Source: Nocardia miyunensis NBRC 108239 (GTDB taxonomy: Bacteria > Actinomycetota > Actinomycetes > Mycobacteriales > Mycobacteriaceae). Taken from it: a stretch of 64,000 nucleotides of DNA. Both the position numbers and the translations under genes were made by a program. The notes under the pieces were generated by a model that saw only the letters and a list, made by a program, of their open reading frames with translations, did not search any database and had not been told where the DNA came from. Below are positions 54,596 to 63,337 of this stretch, in pieces. The number at the start of each line of letters is the position of its first letter. Position 1 is the first letter of the stretch. The stretch spans positions 1 to 64,000 of the forward strand of contig NZ_BDBQ01000048.1 in NCBI RefSeq assembly GCF_001613065.1, in the 5' to 3' direction.

Positions 54596-55918
54596 CTACG
54601 GCGTGCCGAGCCCCGCGTACACCCATCCGGCGTCCCGCCACCTGGCGCGTTCGAGACAGTTGCGGCCGTCGATGATCGAGCGCGAACGAACCACCGGATT
54701 CAGATCCTCGGGACGCAGCGCGGTGAATTCCGCCCATTCGGTCAGTACCAGAACCACATCCGCGCGATCGCAGGCATCCGTTATGGAGGTGGCGTAATTC
54801 AGCGTCGGAAATACGCGTCGTGAATTCTCCAGAGCCTTGGGATCGTAGACGCTCACGACAGCGCCGTGCAGTTGAATCATTCCGGCGACATTGAGCGCGG
54901 GTGAATCACGGACATCATCGGATTCGGGTTTGAATGCCGCGCCGAGGACGGCCACGTTCGCACCGAGCAGCGAACCGCCGCAAGCCTTCGCGGCCATGTC
55001 GACCACCTTGGTCCGGCGGCGCATGTTGATGTTGTCGACCTCGCGCAGGAAAGCCACCGCGTGATCCGCGCCGAGTTCACCGGCGCGGGCCATGAACGCC
55101 CGGATGTCCTTGGGCAGGCAGCCGCCGCCGAATCCCAAGCCCGCGTTGAGGAATCGGCGTCCGATCCGGGCGTCGTAGCCCAGCGCGTCGGCCAGGACGG
55201 TGACGTCCGCGCCGGTCGCCTCGCACACTTCGGAGACCGCGTTGATGAACGAGATCTTGGTCGCCAGAAAGGCATTCGCGGATACCTTCACCAATTCCGC
55301 TGTGGCCAAGTCGGTTTGGAGATACGGCACATCCGCGGCCAGCAGATCCGCGTAGACCTCGCGAACCAGCTCGGCCACCCAGTCGGCGCGTTCGCGCGCG
55401 GAGTCCACGCCGAGCACCAGCCGGTCCGGGCGCAGGGTGTCCTGCACGGCGAAGCCCTCGCGCAGGAATTCGGGATTCCACGCGACCTCGACCTCGGCCG
55501 TCGCCGCGGCGCGGGCGCGGGCGCCGAGTTCGGCCGCGGTGCCCACCGGGACGGTGGATTTGCCGATGATCACCGAGGGCCGCTCGATCAGCGGTGCGAG
55601 CGAATCGACCACGGCGTGAACGTATTTCAGATCCGCGGCGTATTCGCCCTTCTTCTGCGGGGTGCCCACGCCGAGGAAGTGCACGTCGGCGTGATCGGCC
55701 GCCTCCGGATAGGAGGTGGTGAAGCGCAGCCGTCCGGCATCGAGGTTGCGGCGCAGCACCTCCTCGAGTCCGGGCTCGTAGAAGGGCGTCACCCCGTCGG
55801 AGAGCTTGGCGACCTTACCCGGGTCGACGTCGACGCCGACCACCTCGTGCCCGAGCTCGGCCATGCACGCGGCATGCGTGGCCCCCAGATACCCAGTCCC
55901 GAAAACCGTGAGACGCAT
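54596..55918 (-). CDS. udgA: UDP-glucose 6-dehydrogenase
   Basis: 440 residues. Oxidises UDP-glucose twice to UDP-glucuronate, a precursor for cell-wall or capsule sugars. The NAD-binding motif is at the start (MRLTVFGTGYLGATHAACMA). EVAWNPEFLREGFAVQDTLR, NAFLATKISFINAV and the catalytic Cys in GGGCLPKDIRAF follow, then the UDP-binding C-terminal domain with GAAFKPESDDVRDSPAL. The ATG at 55918 was chosen because the Rossmann motif begins there; the frame continues upstream without family similarity. It corresponds to M. tuberculosis Rv0322 (udgA), one gene from dcd there; here four genes lie between them. Confidence 0.95.
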   Translation of the reverse strand: MRLTVFGTGYLGATHAACMAELGHEVVGVDVDPGKVAKLSDGVTPFYEPGLEEVLRRNLDAGRLRFTTSYPEAADHADVHFLGVGTPQKKGEYAADLKYVHAVVDSLAPLIERPSVIIGKSTVPVGTAAELGARARAAATAEVEVAWNPEFLREGFAVQDTLRPDRLVLGVDSARERADWVAELVREVYADLLAADVPYLQTDLATAELVKVSANAFLATKISFINAVSEVCEATGADVTVLADALGYDARIGRRFLNAGLGFGGGCLPKDIRAFMARAGELGADHAVAFLREVDNINMRRRTKVVDMAAKACGGSLLGANVAVLGAAFKPESDDVRDSPALNVAGMIQLHGAVVSVYDPKALENSRRVFPTLNYATSITDACDRADVVLVLTEWAEFTALRPEDLNPVVRSRSIIDGRNCLERARWRDAGWVYAGLGTP

Positions 55919-56198
55919 ATTCCATTGGTAAGCGCCCGTCGTGGCCGTGCCGCGTCGCCGAGGCAAGTGCCCGGGCAACATCAGATGTACAGGTGGAAAC
56001 CGCCTGCTCACCGCCCTCCGTCGCGGAGGCGAGGTGGACCCTGGCACCGCGACTTCACCGAAACGAGCTGCCCGAAACCGGACCGCCCGATCCGGGTCGC
56101 GCATGCCGCCGGTTGCGCTACGCTGGAGTCTTGTCGCGAGGGGGGGAACCCGAAATGACAGCGCTCCTTCGCATTTCGTGTGAACGGAGAATCCGTTG

Positions 56199-57773
56199 AT
56201 GTCCGATGTCGCTGTAGCCGCACTGCCCGGAAGTGCGCGTGCCGCACTCGCCGGAGCCGAAACCCTCGGGCCGGTCGATCCGGCCTCGACCGTCGAATTC
56301 ACGGTGGTGTTGCGCCGTCGCGCGGCACTGCCCGCCGAGTTGGTCGCCGGCCCGCGGGCCGTACTGCCCCAGGAACTCGCCGACCGGTACGGCGCGGACC
56401 CGGCCGATCTGGAACTGGTCGTCGCCACGCTCGAAACGGCCGGGGCCACGGTCCTCGAGCAGCATGCCGGATCGCGGCGGGTGCGCGCGAGCGCACCGGC
56501 GTCGGTGACGCGGCAGCTGTTCGGCACGGAACTGGTCCGGGTGAACAGTCCGCATCCGATCGGCGGGGAGCGGATCCAACATCGGATGCGTACCGGTGAA
56601 CTGTCCACACCCGCCGCACTGGCGGGCGTCGTCGTCGCCGTACTCGGCCTGGACGACCGGCCGCAGGTCGGCCTTCATCTGCGCGCCTCCGAGGCGAACG
56701 CGGCCGATGTGGAGGTCTACACCCCGACCCAGCTCGCCGAGGTCTACCGCTTCCCGCAGGCGCGCGGCACGAACCAGCGCGCGGCGATCCTCGAATTCGG
56801 CGGCGGTTACGACGACGCGGATATCGCAGCGTACTTCGCCGAACTCGGCATCGATGCGCCCAAGGTCACCTGGGTGAGCGTCGACGGCGCACAGAACGCG
56901 GGCACCGGCGATGAGGCGGCGATAGAGGTCGCCCTGGATATCGACGTCATCGGTGCGGTCGCGCCGGGCGCGGAGGTGATCGTCTACTTCGCACCGAATT
57001 CCGATCAGGGTTTCGTGAACGCGATCTCGACAGCGGCGCACGCCGACCTGCCGCCCACGGTGATCAGCATCAGCTGGGGTGGTGCAGAGGAGTACTGGAC
57101 CGCGCAGGGGCTGGCGGCGGTGGACGCCGCACTGTCCGATGCGGCGGCGCTCGGGGTGAGCGTCTTCGTGTCCTCGGGTGACGACGGCAGCCGATCATTC
57201 GACGGCCTCCCCGGTCCGCACGTGATGTTTCCGGCGTCGAGCCCGCACGTTCTGGCGGTCGGCGGGACAACCCTGTACGTCGATCGCCACACCGGAACGG
57301 TCGACAGCGAGTCCGTCTGGGGCGGGGCCGACCGCGGCGCCGGAGGCGGCGGGGTGAGTGGGGTGTTCGACCTGCCCGCTTGGCAGAGCGAGGTCGCGGT
57401 GCCGCCGCGCGCCGGACGGACCGGGCGCGGCGTCCCGGATGTCGCGGCGGCCGCCGACCCGGCCACCGGCTATCTGGTCCGGCTTCGCGGCGGCAACATA
57501 TCGTTGGGCGGGACCAGTGCCGCGACCCCACTGTGGGCGGGTCTGTTCTGCCGGATCGCCGACCTGCTGGAAACGCCCGTCGGCCTGCTCCAGCCCGCGC
57601 TGTACCAGGGCGTCGCCGCCGGACAGGTCGCACCTGGTTTCCGCGATATCGCCGGGGGCACCAACGGGCTCTATCGGGCCGGTACGGGCTGGGACGCGTG
57701 CACCGGACTGGGCGTGCCGAACGGCGAGGAGCTGCTGGAGGTCGTGCGGCACTACCTGATCTACGGGGCCTGA
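56199..57773 (+). CDS. S53 family serine-carboxyl peptidase (sedolisin/kumamolisin-like)
   Basis: 524 residues. The pro-domain (about 1-165) precedes a subtilisin-fold catalytic domain with the sedolisin Glu/Asp pair in EAAIEVALDIDVIGAVAPG, an oxyanion Asp region in SSGDDGSRSF, and the nucleophile Ser in GGTSAATPLWAGL. The C-terminal Ca-site segment (FRDIAGGTNG, GWDACTGLGVP) is present. Sedolisins are usually acid-active. No signal peptide is visible, so release without the Sec route, or a mis-set start, is possible. The ATG at 56199 has GGAGA about ten bases upstream. It is divergent from udgA. Confidence 0.9.
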   Translation: MSDVAVAALPGSARAALAGAETLGPVDPASTVEFTVVLRRRAALPAELVAGPRAVLPQELADRYGADPADLELVVATLETAGATVLEQHAGSRRVRASAPASVTRQLFGTELVRVNSPHPIGGERIQHRMRTGELSTPAALAGVVVAVLGLDDRPQVGLHLRASEANAADVEVYTPTQLAEVYRFPQARGTNQRAAILEFGGGYDDADIAAYFAELGIDAPKVTWVSVDGAQNAGTGDEAAIEVALDIDVIGAVAPGAEVIVYFAPNSDQGFVNAISTAAHADLPPTVISISWGGAEEYWTAQGLAAVDAALSDAAALGVSVFVSSGDDGSRSFDGLPGPHVMFPASSPHVLAVGGTTLYVDRHTGTVDSESVWGGADRGAGGGGVSGVFDLPAWQSEVAVPPRAGRTGRGVPDVAAAADPATGYLVRLRGGNISLGGTSAATPLWAGLFCRIADLLETPVGLLQPALYQGVAAGQVAPGFRDIAGGTNGLYRAGTGWDACTGLGVPNGEELLEVVRHYLIYGA

Positions 57774-57798
57774 TAACCGCGCTGGCTACGATCGGCGG

Positions 57799-58347
57799 AT
57801 GTCACAGCGCCGCGTCGGAGCGAGAGCGAGGTGGGTCGTCCTCGTCGTGATCGTTCTGCTCGCGGGCACGGTGGCCGCGCTGTGGCCGGTATACGTTCGG
57901 CCGCAGGTGGATTCGCCCGCGCGGGCCGATGCGATCCTGGTGCTCGGGGGTGCGCACGACGGACGCGAGGAGCTCGGATTGCGGCTCGCGCGGGAGGGTT
58001 ACGCACCCCGTGTGCTGTTCTCGGACCCGTACGAGCACAGCCCGCTGATGAATCGGATCTGTCACGGCGGATACCGGGTCGAGGTGGACTGCTTCGACCC
58101 GGATCCGCGCACCACGCTCGGCGAGGGCCGTGCCCTGGCCGAGCGGGCACGGGCGGGACATTGGCGGCGGGTGATCGTGGTGACGTTCACCCCGCACGTC
58201 TCGCGGGCCCGCTATGTGCTCGGAAAGTGCTGGGGCGGAGAGATTCTCATGGTCGACGCGCATCCGCCGATCTCGTTCGGGCGGTGGGCGTACAACTTTC
58301 TCTATCAATCCGTGGGATATGTCAAGGCCGTGACGGAGAATTGCTGA
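57799..58347 (+). CDS. YdcF family (DUF218) membrane-anchored protein
   Basis: 182 residues: one N-terminal membrane helix (WVVLVVIVLLAGTVAALWPV) and an extracytoplasmic YdcF/DUF218 domain with ADAILVLGGAHDGREELGLR, followed by VIVVTFTPHVSRARYVLGKC. In E. coli, relatives such as ElyC act in envelope or peptidoglycan metabolism. The GG after the first strand and the RTTLGEGRAL helix are as in the family. It starts 26 bases after the sedolisin stop and is probably co-transcribed with it. Confidence 0.8.
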   Translation: MSQRRVGARARWVVLVVIVLLAGTVAALWPVYVRPQVDSPARADAILVLGGAHDGREELGLRLAREGYAPRVLFSDPYEHSPLMNRICHGGYRVEVDCFDPDPRTTLGEGRALAERARAGHWRRVIVVTFTPHVSRARYVLGKCWGGEILMVDAHPPISFGRWAYNFLYQSVGYVKAVTENC

Positions 58348-58477
58348 ACTCTCCCGAATTCGCCGCCGAAGGTTGTGACGTAACGTATCCGTAACGGCCC
58401 GGCAAACGCCGCTCTACATTCGCGAATCACGCTCTGCCCTGTGCCTGTTCACGCAGGCCGGGATCGAGGGAGTTCAC

Positions 58478-60118
58478 GTGGTCGAGGTCGAGGATCGCCG
58501 GGTGCAAGCCACCGCGACGAAGGAAACACTGGAAGACTACACGTTACGGTTCGCACCGCGCAGCTATCGGAAATGGAGTCCGGCCGTCGTCGGCGTATCG
58601 GCCCTGGGCGGCATCGCCTACCTGGCCGATTTCTCCATCGGAGCCAATGTCGGCATCGCGAACGGCACCGGGAACGCCCTGCTGGGCATCGGCATCTTCG
58701 CGGTCGTCATCATGCTGACCGGATTTCCGCTGGCCTACTATGCCGCGCGCTACAACATCGATCTGGATCTGATCACCCGCGGCAGCGGATTCGGATACTA
58801 CGGGTCGGTGATCACGAATCTGGTGTTCGCGTCGTTCACGTTCATCTTCTTCGCCACCGAGGGCTCGATCATGGCGCAGGGATTGCAACTGGGACTGCAT
58901 ATTCCGCTGTGGCTGGGTTATCTGGCCTCCACACTGCTGATCTTCCCGCTGGTCGTCTACGGCATGAACACCCTGGCCAAACTGCAGGTGTGGACGACGC
59001 CGCTGTGGCTGCTGCTGATGGTGCTGCCCTTCGTGTTCCTGCTTGTGCGGCACCCGGATTCGGTGCACAGCTTCTTCGCCTACGGCGGAAAGGACGGCGG
59101 CGGGGTGAGTCTCACGGGCGCGCTGCTGGCCGCCGGTGTGTGCCTGTCGCTGATCGCGCAGATCGCCGAGCAGATCGATTATCTGCGCTTCATGCCGCCG
59201 AAAACCCCGGAGAACAAGCGCAAATGGTGGGGCTGGATGCTGCTGGCCGGGCCGGGCTGGGTGATCTTCGGCGCGGTCAAGCAGGTCGTCGGCCTGTTCC
59301 TCGCGGTGTACCTGATCGCGAATCTTCCCGGCGCGCAGAATATCGCGAATCAGCCGGTGCATCAGTTCCTGGAGATCTACCGCGATATGGTGCCGAGCTG
59401 GCTGGCCATGACGCTGGCCGTGGTACTCGTGGTGATCAGTCAGATCAAAATCAATGTGACCAACGCGTATTCGGGTTCGCTGGCCTGGACGAACTCCTTC
59501 ACCCGCGTCACCAAGACCTATCCCGGACGGCTGGTATTCCTCGGTGTGAATCTGGCGATCGCGCTGATTCTCATGGAAGCCAACATGTTCGACTTCCTGA
59601 ACAATATCCTGGGCTTCTACGCCAACTGCGGTATCGCCTGGATCGTCACCGTCGCAACGGATATCGCGATCAACAAATACCTACTGAAGATCTCGCCGAA
59701 GCAGCCGGAATTCCGCCGCGGCATGCTGTACAACTTCAACCCGGTCGGACTCGTCGGATTCGGCGCGGCGGCGGTGCTGTCCATCCTGACCTTCTTCGGC
59801 GCGTTCGGGGAAACGCTGAAGCCGTATTCGCCGATCGTCGCGGTGGTGCTGGCCTTCGTGCTGACCCCGCTCACCGCGGTCCTCACCAAGGGCCGCTACT
59901 ACCTGCGCCGCACCGACGACGGTATCGATCTGCCGATGTTCGACGAGCACGGCAACCCGTCCGGGGAAACCCTCACCTGCCACGTCACCGGCGTCGACTT
60001 CGAACGCCCCGACATGATCGCCTCCGCGGTCCCCGGCCCCGAGGGCGAAATCCAGTACATCAGCTCGCTGGCCCTGTCCACCGACAAGTCCGGTGAGCAC
60101 GTCCTGCCCGGTCACTGA
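58478..60118 (+). CDS. NCS1-family purine/pyrimidine permease
   Basis: 546 residues with about twelve hydrophobic segments, matching the nucleobase-cation-symport-1 family (cytosine, allantoin, hydantoin and related permeases). Helix 1 region GIAYLADFSIGANVGIANG, helix 3 region RGSGFGYYGSVITNLVFASF and the Asn-rich FLNNILGFYANCGIAWIV are typical. The start is the GTG at 58478, with GAGGGAG five bases before. The C-terminal 90 residues are hydrophilic and cytoplasmic. The substrate cannot be told from sequence alone. A hairpin follows the stop. Confidence 0.85.
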   Translation: MVEVEDRRVQATATKETLEDYTLRFAPRSYRKWSPAVVGVSALGGIAYLADFSIGANVGIANGTGNALLGIGIFAVVIMLTGFPLAYYAARYNIDLDLITRGSGFGYYGSVITNLVFASFTFIFFATEGSIMAQGLQLGLHIPLWLGYLASTLLIFPLVVYGMNTLAKLQVWTTPLWLLLMVLPFVFLLVRHPDSVHSFFAYGGKDGGGVSLTGALLAAGVCLSLIAQIAEQIDYLRFMPPKTPENKRKWWGWMLLAGPGWVIFGAVKQVVGLFLAVYLIANLPGAQNIANQPVHQFLEIYRDMVPSWLAMTLAVVLVVISQIKINVTNAYSGSLAWTNSFTRVTKTYPGRLVFLGVNLAIALILMEANMFDFLNNILGFYANCGIAWIVTVATDIAINKYLLKISPKQPEFRRGMLYNFNPVGLVGFGAAAVLSILTFFGAFGETLKPYSPIVAVVLAFVLTPLTAVLTKGRYYLRRTDDGIDLPMFDEHGNPSGETLTCHVTGVDFERPDMIASAVPGPEGEIQYISSLALSTDKSGEHVLPGH

Positions 60119-60138
60119 GCCACCGACCTCGGACGCGC

Positions 60139-60177
60139 CCCGTCCCCGAGCCGCCTCGCGCGGTCCGGGGACGGGGT
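60139..60177. terminator. Hairpin between the permease and dcd
   Basis: CCCCGTCCCCG and CGGGGACGGGG form an 11-base stem around AGCCGC-CTCGC-GCGGTC. It lies 20 bases after the permease stop; dcd ends about 140 bases further on in the other direction. Probably the permease terminator. Confidence 0.65.
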
Positions 60178-60316
60178 GCGTCTGTGTATGCAGCCAGGCT
60201 TGTCAGGCGAAGGACACGTCGCACCTGCGCTCACAGCCGGGGAAGATCCGAGAAGCGATCCGCGTAAATCCGGTCGTGCCCGGGTACTGCGCGGCAACGG
60301 CCGGACTGCGGCTCGG

Positions 60317-60892
60317 TCAGGGCTTGGGCAGGGGAAAGTTCAGGTAGGCGCGCGACGGGGTCGGACCGCGCTGGCCTTGGTACTTCGACCCGGCTGCACT
60401 GCTTCCGTACGGGTTCTCCGCCGGGCTGGTCAGACGCAGCAGGCAGAGCTGCCCGATCTTCATCCCCGGCCACAGCGTGATCGGGAGATTCGCGACGTTG
60501 GACAGTTCCAGGGTGATGTGGCCGGAGAATCCGGGATCGATGAATCCGGCCGTGGAGTGGGTCAGCAGGCCCAATCGGCCCAGACTCGATTTACCCTCGA
60601 GCCGCCCGGCCAGATCGTCCGGCAACGTACACACCTCGAGCGTCGAGCCCAGCACGAATTCGCCCGGATGCAGAACGAACGGTTCCCCCTCGGTGGGTTC
60701 GACCAGGCTGGTCAGCTCGTCCTGCCGCTGCGCCGGATCGATGTGGGTGTAGCGGGTGTTGTTGAACACCCGGAACATCCGGTCCAGCCGCACGTCGATA
60801 CTCGACGGCTGGACGAGCCTCTCCTCGAACGGCTCCAGCCCCAGCCGACCACTGGCCAGCTCGGCACGAATATCGCGATCGGAAAGCAGCAC
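60317..60892 (-). CDS. dcd: dCTP deaminase (possibly bifunctional dCTP deaminase/dUTPase)
   Basis: 191 residues, trimeric dUTPase fold. Turns dCTP into dUTP, and in mycobacteria the same enzyme goes on to dUMP. The conserved blocks are LVQPSSIDVRLDR, GRLEGKSSLGRLGL with the phosphate-binding Ser, HSTAGFIDPGFSGHITLELS with the catalytic Glu, and GSKYQGQRGPTPSR at the C-terminus. The start is the GTG at 60892; TAGGAT ends six bases before it, so the mRNA is probably leaderless. Counterpart of M. tuberculosis Rv0321. Confidence 0.95.
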   Translation of the reverse strand: MLLSDRDIRAELASGRLGLEPFEERLVQPSSIDVRLDRMFRVFNNTRYTHIDPAQRQDELTSLVEPTEGEPFVLHPGEFVLGSTLEVCTLPDDLAGRLEGKSSLGRLGLLTHSTAGFIDPGFSGHITLELSNVANLPITLWPGMKIGQLCLLRLTSPAENPYGSSAAGSKYQGQRGPTPSRAYLNFPLPKP

Positions 60893-60898
60893 GCGGAA

Positions 60899-60904
60899 AT
60901 CCTA
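60899..60904 (-). promoter_or_regulatory. -10 box for leaderless dcd
   Basis: TAGGAT on the minus strand, six bases before GTG 60892. The spacing predicts that transcription starts at or next to the start codon. No clear -35 is seen. Confidence 0.55.
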
Positions 60905-60956
60905 GCTGTGACCCGCCGCGTCTCCGTTGAGTGGCGGCGGGAACCGCTCCCCCGCC

Positions 60957-60989
60957 GCTGCCCCCGAGCCGCACAGGCTCGAGGGCAGC
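60957..60989 (-). terminator. Hairpin after the 61-62.6 kb membrane-protein operon
   Basis: GCTGCCCCCGAGCC (60957-60970) and GGCTCGAGGGCAGC (60976-60989) pair at 13 of 14 positions around a 5-base loop, 43 bases past the stop at 61033. No T-run follows. Confidence 0.6.
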
Positions 60990-61032
60990 AGCGTCCCCGC
61001 ACTCCGCGATTCCCGATAATCGAGTTGGAGTA

Positions 61033-61752
61033 TCAGACCGTGGCGTAGTCGCGCGCGGCGGCGGGGTCGTACTCGGGCGCGCGAATTACGAGCCATGTCA
61101 TCACCAGTGCCATGACGAGTGAGGAGAGCCCGACCAGGATGTACGTCGGTGTCTGGAAGTGCGGTCCGAAGAAGAAGGTCGACGCGGTGAAGTAGCAGAC
61201 CGTCATCATCAGGAATCCGCCACACATGCCGAGCGACATGCCTCGTCGGCTGCCGTGGCGCAGCACCGAGATGATGGCGCTCCCCGGGTAGCTCAGGACC
61301 GTCAGTGCGAAGATGTCCAGATAGATCGGGTCGTCCATCGACTGCTTCAACCAGGTCCACGCCACGATCATCGCCGCGCACCCGCCCAGTAGGCCGAGGC
61401 GGTACTGCCATACCGACAGAGTCGGCGCCAGCTCGTCCTTCGCGTACTTCAGCGTCTGGACGATGAAGGCGATCTCGAACGCGACGGTGAAGATGAGCAG
61501 AACCCAGAACAACTTGGGGAACCAGTGGTGGTAGGTGCGGAACCAGGTGTTGTAGCGGGCCACGAAAGAGGAGTCGTGCGCGAACCAGAAGAAGGTCAGG
61601 AATACCGGGATCGGGTAGGTACGGTGCGCCTTCGCCACTTTGAGGGCCGCGAAGAACCAGATGTAATTGCCCAGCATCGCCAGGCCGCAGAGAGCGAAGA
61701 CCGGGACGGTGTGGGCGTCGAGCGCATCGAAGATCGGCTGCGGATTACTCAT
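61033..61752 (-). CDS. Multi-pass membrane protein, unknown function
   Basis: 239 residues with about six or seven hydrophobic helices and a Tyr/His/Trp-rich loop (ARYNTWFRTYHHWFPKLFWV). A short charged C-terminus ends APEYDPAAARDYATV. Not recognised. Start ATG 61752, one base after the upstream gene's stop, so the two membrane proteins are translated together. Controlled, by position, from the palindromic operator at 62594-62617. Confidence 0.75.
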   Translation of the reverse strand: MSNPQPIFDALDAHTVPVFALCGLAMLGNYIWFFAALKVAKAHRTYPIPVFLTFFWFAHDSSFVARYNTWFRTYHHWFPKLFWVLLIFTVAFEIAFIVQTLKYAKDELAPTLSVWQYRLGLLGGCAAMIVAWTWLKQSMDDPIYLDIFALTVLSYPGSAIISVLRHGSRRGMSLGMCGGFLMMTVCYFTASTFFFGPHFQTPTYILVGLSSLVMALVMTWLVIRAPEYDPAAARDYATV

Positions 61753-61753
61753 G

Positions 61754-62569
61754 TCAGACGCTCCCCATCGCGATGCCGGCCACCTGCGGAGCGGCTGCCG
61801 TCTCGTTCGTCCTTGCCCAGGGCTTGCGCACCGCAAGGCTGACGATCCACGCCAGGACGACAGCGAAAGCGCCGCTGCCCAGCGCGCCCAACGCCAGATA
61901 GAAGTGGTTGGTCGTCCCGCTGTGGAGTGAGACGGCCAGCGGAAGCGAGGTCATACCCTGTGTCGCGAACATGAGCATAGGCACGGCAGGGATGAGCAGC
62001 CACTGCTGGCGCTTGGGCAGCACCCGCTCGAGCCCGGCGACACCGGCGGCGATGCCGAGACAGAAGGAGACATACGTGAACGGCGTGAAGAATGGGACAT
62101 CGCCGACCACGAAGGCCTGCGGTCCGTAGTAGATCCAGGTCGGTCCGGCGGTCTCGGTCACCAGGATCTCGAATCCGATGCAGAACGACAGCGTCGCGAG
62201 CCAGGCCGCCCAGAACTGGCGCGTGGTCACGCCCTTGCTCGCCCTGCGCAGCAAGGCATACGCGCCGAAGGGGAGATACCAGAAATAAAGGATGCCGATG
62301 AAGGCTGGGATGTCGCGACCGAACGTGTGAATCCAGGTGATCTGGCCGTGCTCGGTGTAATACACGTGTACGAGCGAATCACCCAGGGCTTCGTAGGGTA
62401 TGGCCAGTCCCGCGCCGATCACGAGGAAGATCAGCAATAGGTCACCTCGACGCCGGGATTCGACGATCGCGTAGCCGATCGACAGCAACGCGAGCGCCGA
62501 CATGCCCACGATCAGCACCAGTTGGCCGATATGCGGCATCGGGACATCGGAAGGGACGGGAAGGTCCAT
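61754..62569 (-). CDS. Multi-pass membrane protein, possibly AveC/spirocyclase-like
   Basis: 271 residues with seven or so hydrophobic helices. The block YEALGDSLVHVYYTEHGQIT, followed later by FGRDIPAFIGILYFWYLPFG, recalls the AveC/spirocyclase-like family of actinomycete membrane proteins, but I am not certain. It overlaps no gene; the partner membrane gene follows after one base. The promoter and operator lie just before its ATG at 62569. The two TetR genes are upstream on the same strand. An efflux or lipid-modifying role would fit TetR control, but there is no motif proof. Confidence 0.7.
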   Translation of the reverse strand: MDLPVPSDVPMPHIGQLVLIVGMSALALLSIGYAIVESRRRGDLLLIFLVIGAGLAIPYEALGDSLVHVYYTEHGQITWIHTFGRDIPAFIGILYFWYLPFGAYALLRRASKGVTTRQFWAAWLATLSFCIGFEILVTETAGPTWIYYGPQAFVVGDVPFFTPFTYVSFCLGIAAGVAGLERVLPKRQQWLLIPAVPMLMFATQGMTSLPLAVSLHSGTTNHFYLALGALGSGAFAVVLAWIVSLAVRKPWARTNETAAAPQVAGIAMGSV

Positions 62570-62593
62570 GGCGAGCTCCTAATACTCCATCAC

Positions 62594-62617
62594 TCTAGCG
62601 AGCAATCACTCGCTAGA
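62594..62617. promoter_or_regulatory. Palindromic TetR-type operator
   Basis: TCTAGCGAG-CAATCA-CTCGCTAGA is a perfect 9-base inverted repeat with a 6-base spacer, 25 bases before the ATG of the membrane-protein operon. Its size and position fit a TetR repressor; the adjacent TetR gene (62669-63298) is the obvious candidate. Confidence 0.75.
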
Positions 62618-62668
62618 AGATAGTGCGCCACGTCACTTTTGACAAGCCGCGTCTCAAAAAGTGGGCCG

Positions 62669-63298
62669 CTAATCCCGAGAACCGGTATGCAGCGTCGCGC
62701 CCACCAGCATCCGCGTCATCTCGGCCAAAAGACGTTCACCGCCGAGCGGAGCGGGAAACAGCGTGTCCTCGAACATGGTGGTCGCGACCACGGTGGCGGT
62801 GGCGATGCGTACGGCCACCGGCACGTCGAAGTCCAGGCCGTACGTCCGGGCGATGGCTTCCCCAACGGTCTCCAGTCGAGAGAGTGCCGGCTGCGCACCC
62901 CCGGTGAGCGGATCGGCCGACGCCAGAGCGGCGATCAGATGCCGGTTCCGGGCGACCAGCCCGTGCAGCTCGACGACGAACTGCTGCAGGACCAGCGCAG
63001 GGTCCCCGCCGGGAATCTCCGCCGCCATCCACTTCGCCGTGAAGTCCTCGAGGAAGCGGTCGAAGGGGCCGAGGACAGCGGCTTCGTAGAGTTTCTCCTT
63101 GGTTGGGTAGATGCGGAACATCGTCGGCTCGGCGACGCCCGCGCGGCGGGCGATCTCCTTGGTCGTCGCGCCGCCATACCCTCGCTCGGCGAAGGTCTCC
63201 ACAGCGGCGGCGAGCACCAGGGACCGCACCTCTTCGGATGTACGTCGAGGTCGGCGGGCGCGGCCCGCGGTGCGGGTTTCGGGAGTCACGCCCTGCAA
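62669..63298 (-). CDS. TetR-family regulator 1
   Basis: 209 residues. The DNA-binding domain is clear (VLAAAVETFAERGYGGATTK, EIARRAGVAEPTMFRIYPTK), followed by a helical ligand domain. It ends 50 bases before the operator and about 100 bases before the ATG of the membrane-protein operon, on the same strand. The likely job is to repress that operon until an unknown ligand binds. The exact start (62669 frame opening at 63298 or a few codons in) is uncertain. Confidence 0.85.
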   Translation of the reverse strand: MQGVTPETRTAGRARRPRRTSEEVRSLVLAAAVETFAERGYGGATTKEIARRAGVAEPTMFRIYPTKEKLYEAAVLGPFDRFLEDFTAKWMAAEIPGGDPALVLQQFVVELHGLVARNRHLIAALASADPLTGGAQPALSRLETVGEAIARTYGLDFDVPVAVRIATATVVATTMFEDTLFPAPLGGERLLAEMTRMLVGATLHTGSRD

Positions 63299-63337
63299 CC
63301 CTAAATGACGCGCCGTCGACCCTGCCGGGGTGACCGG

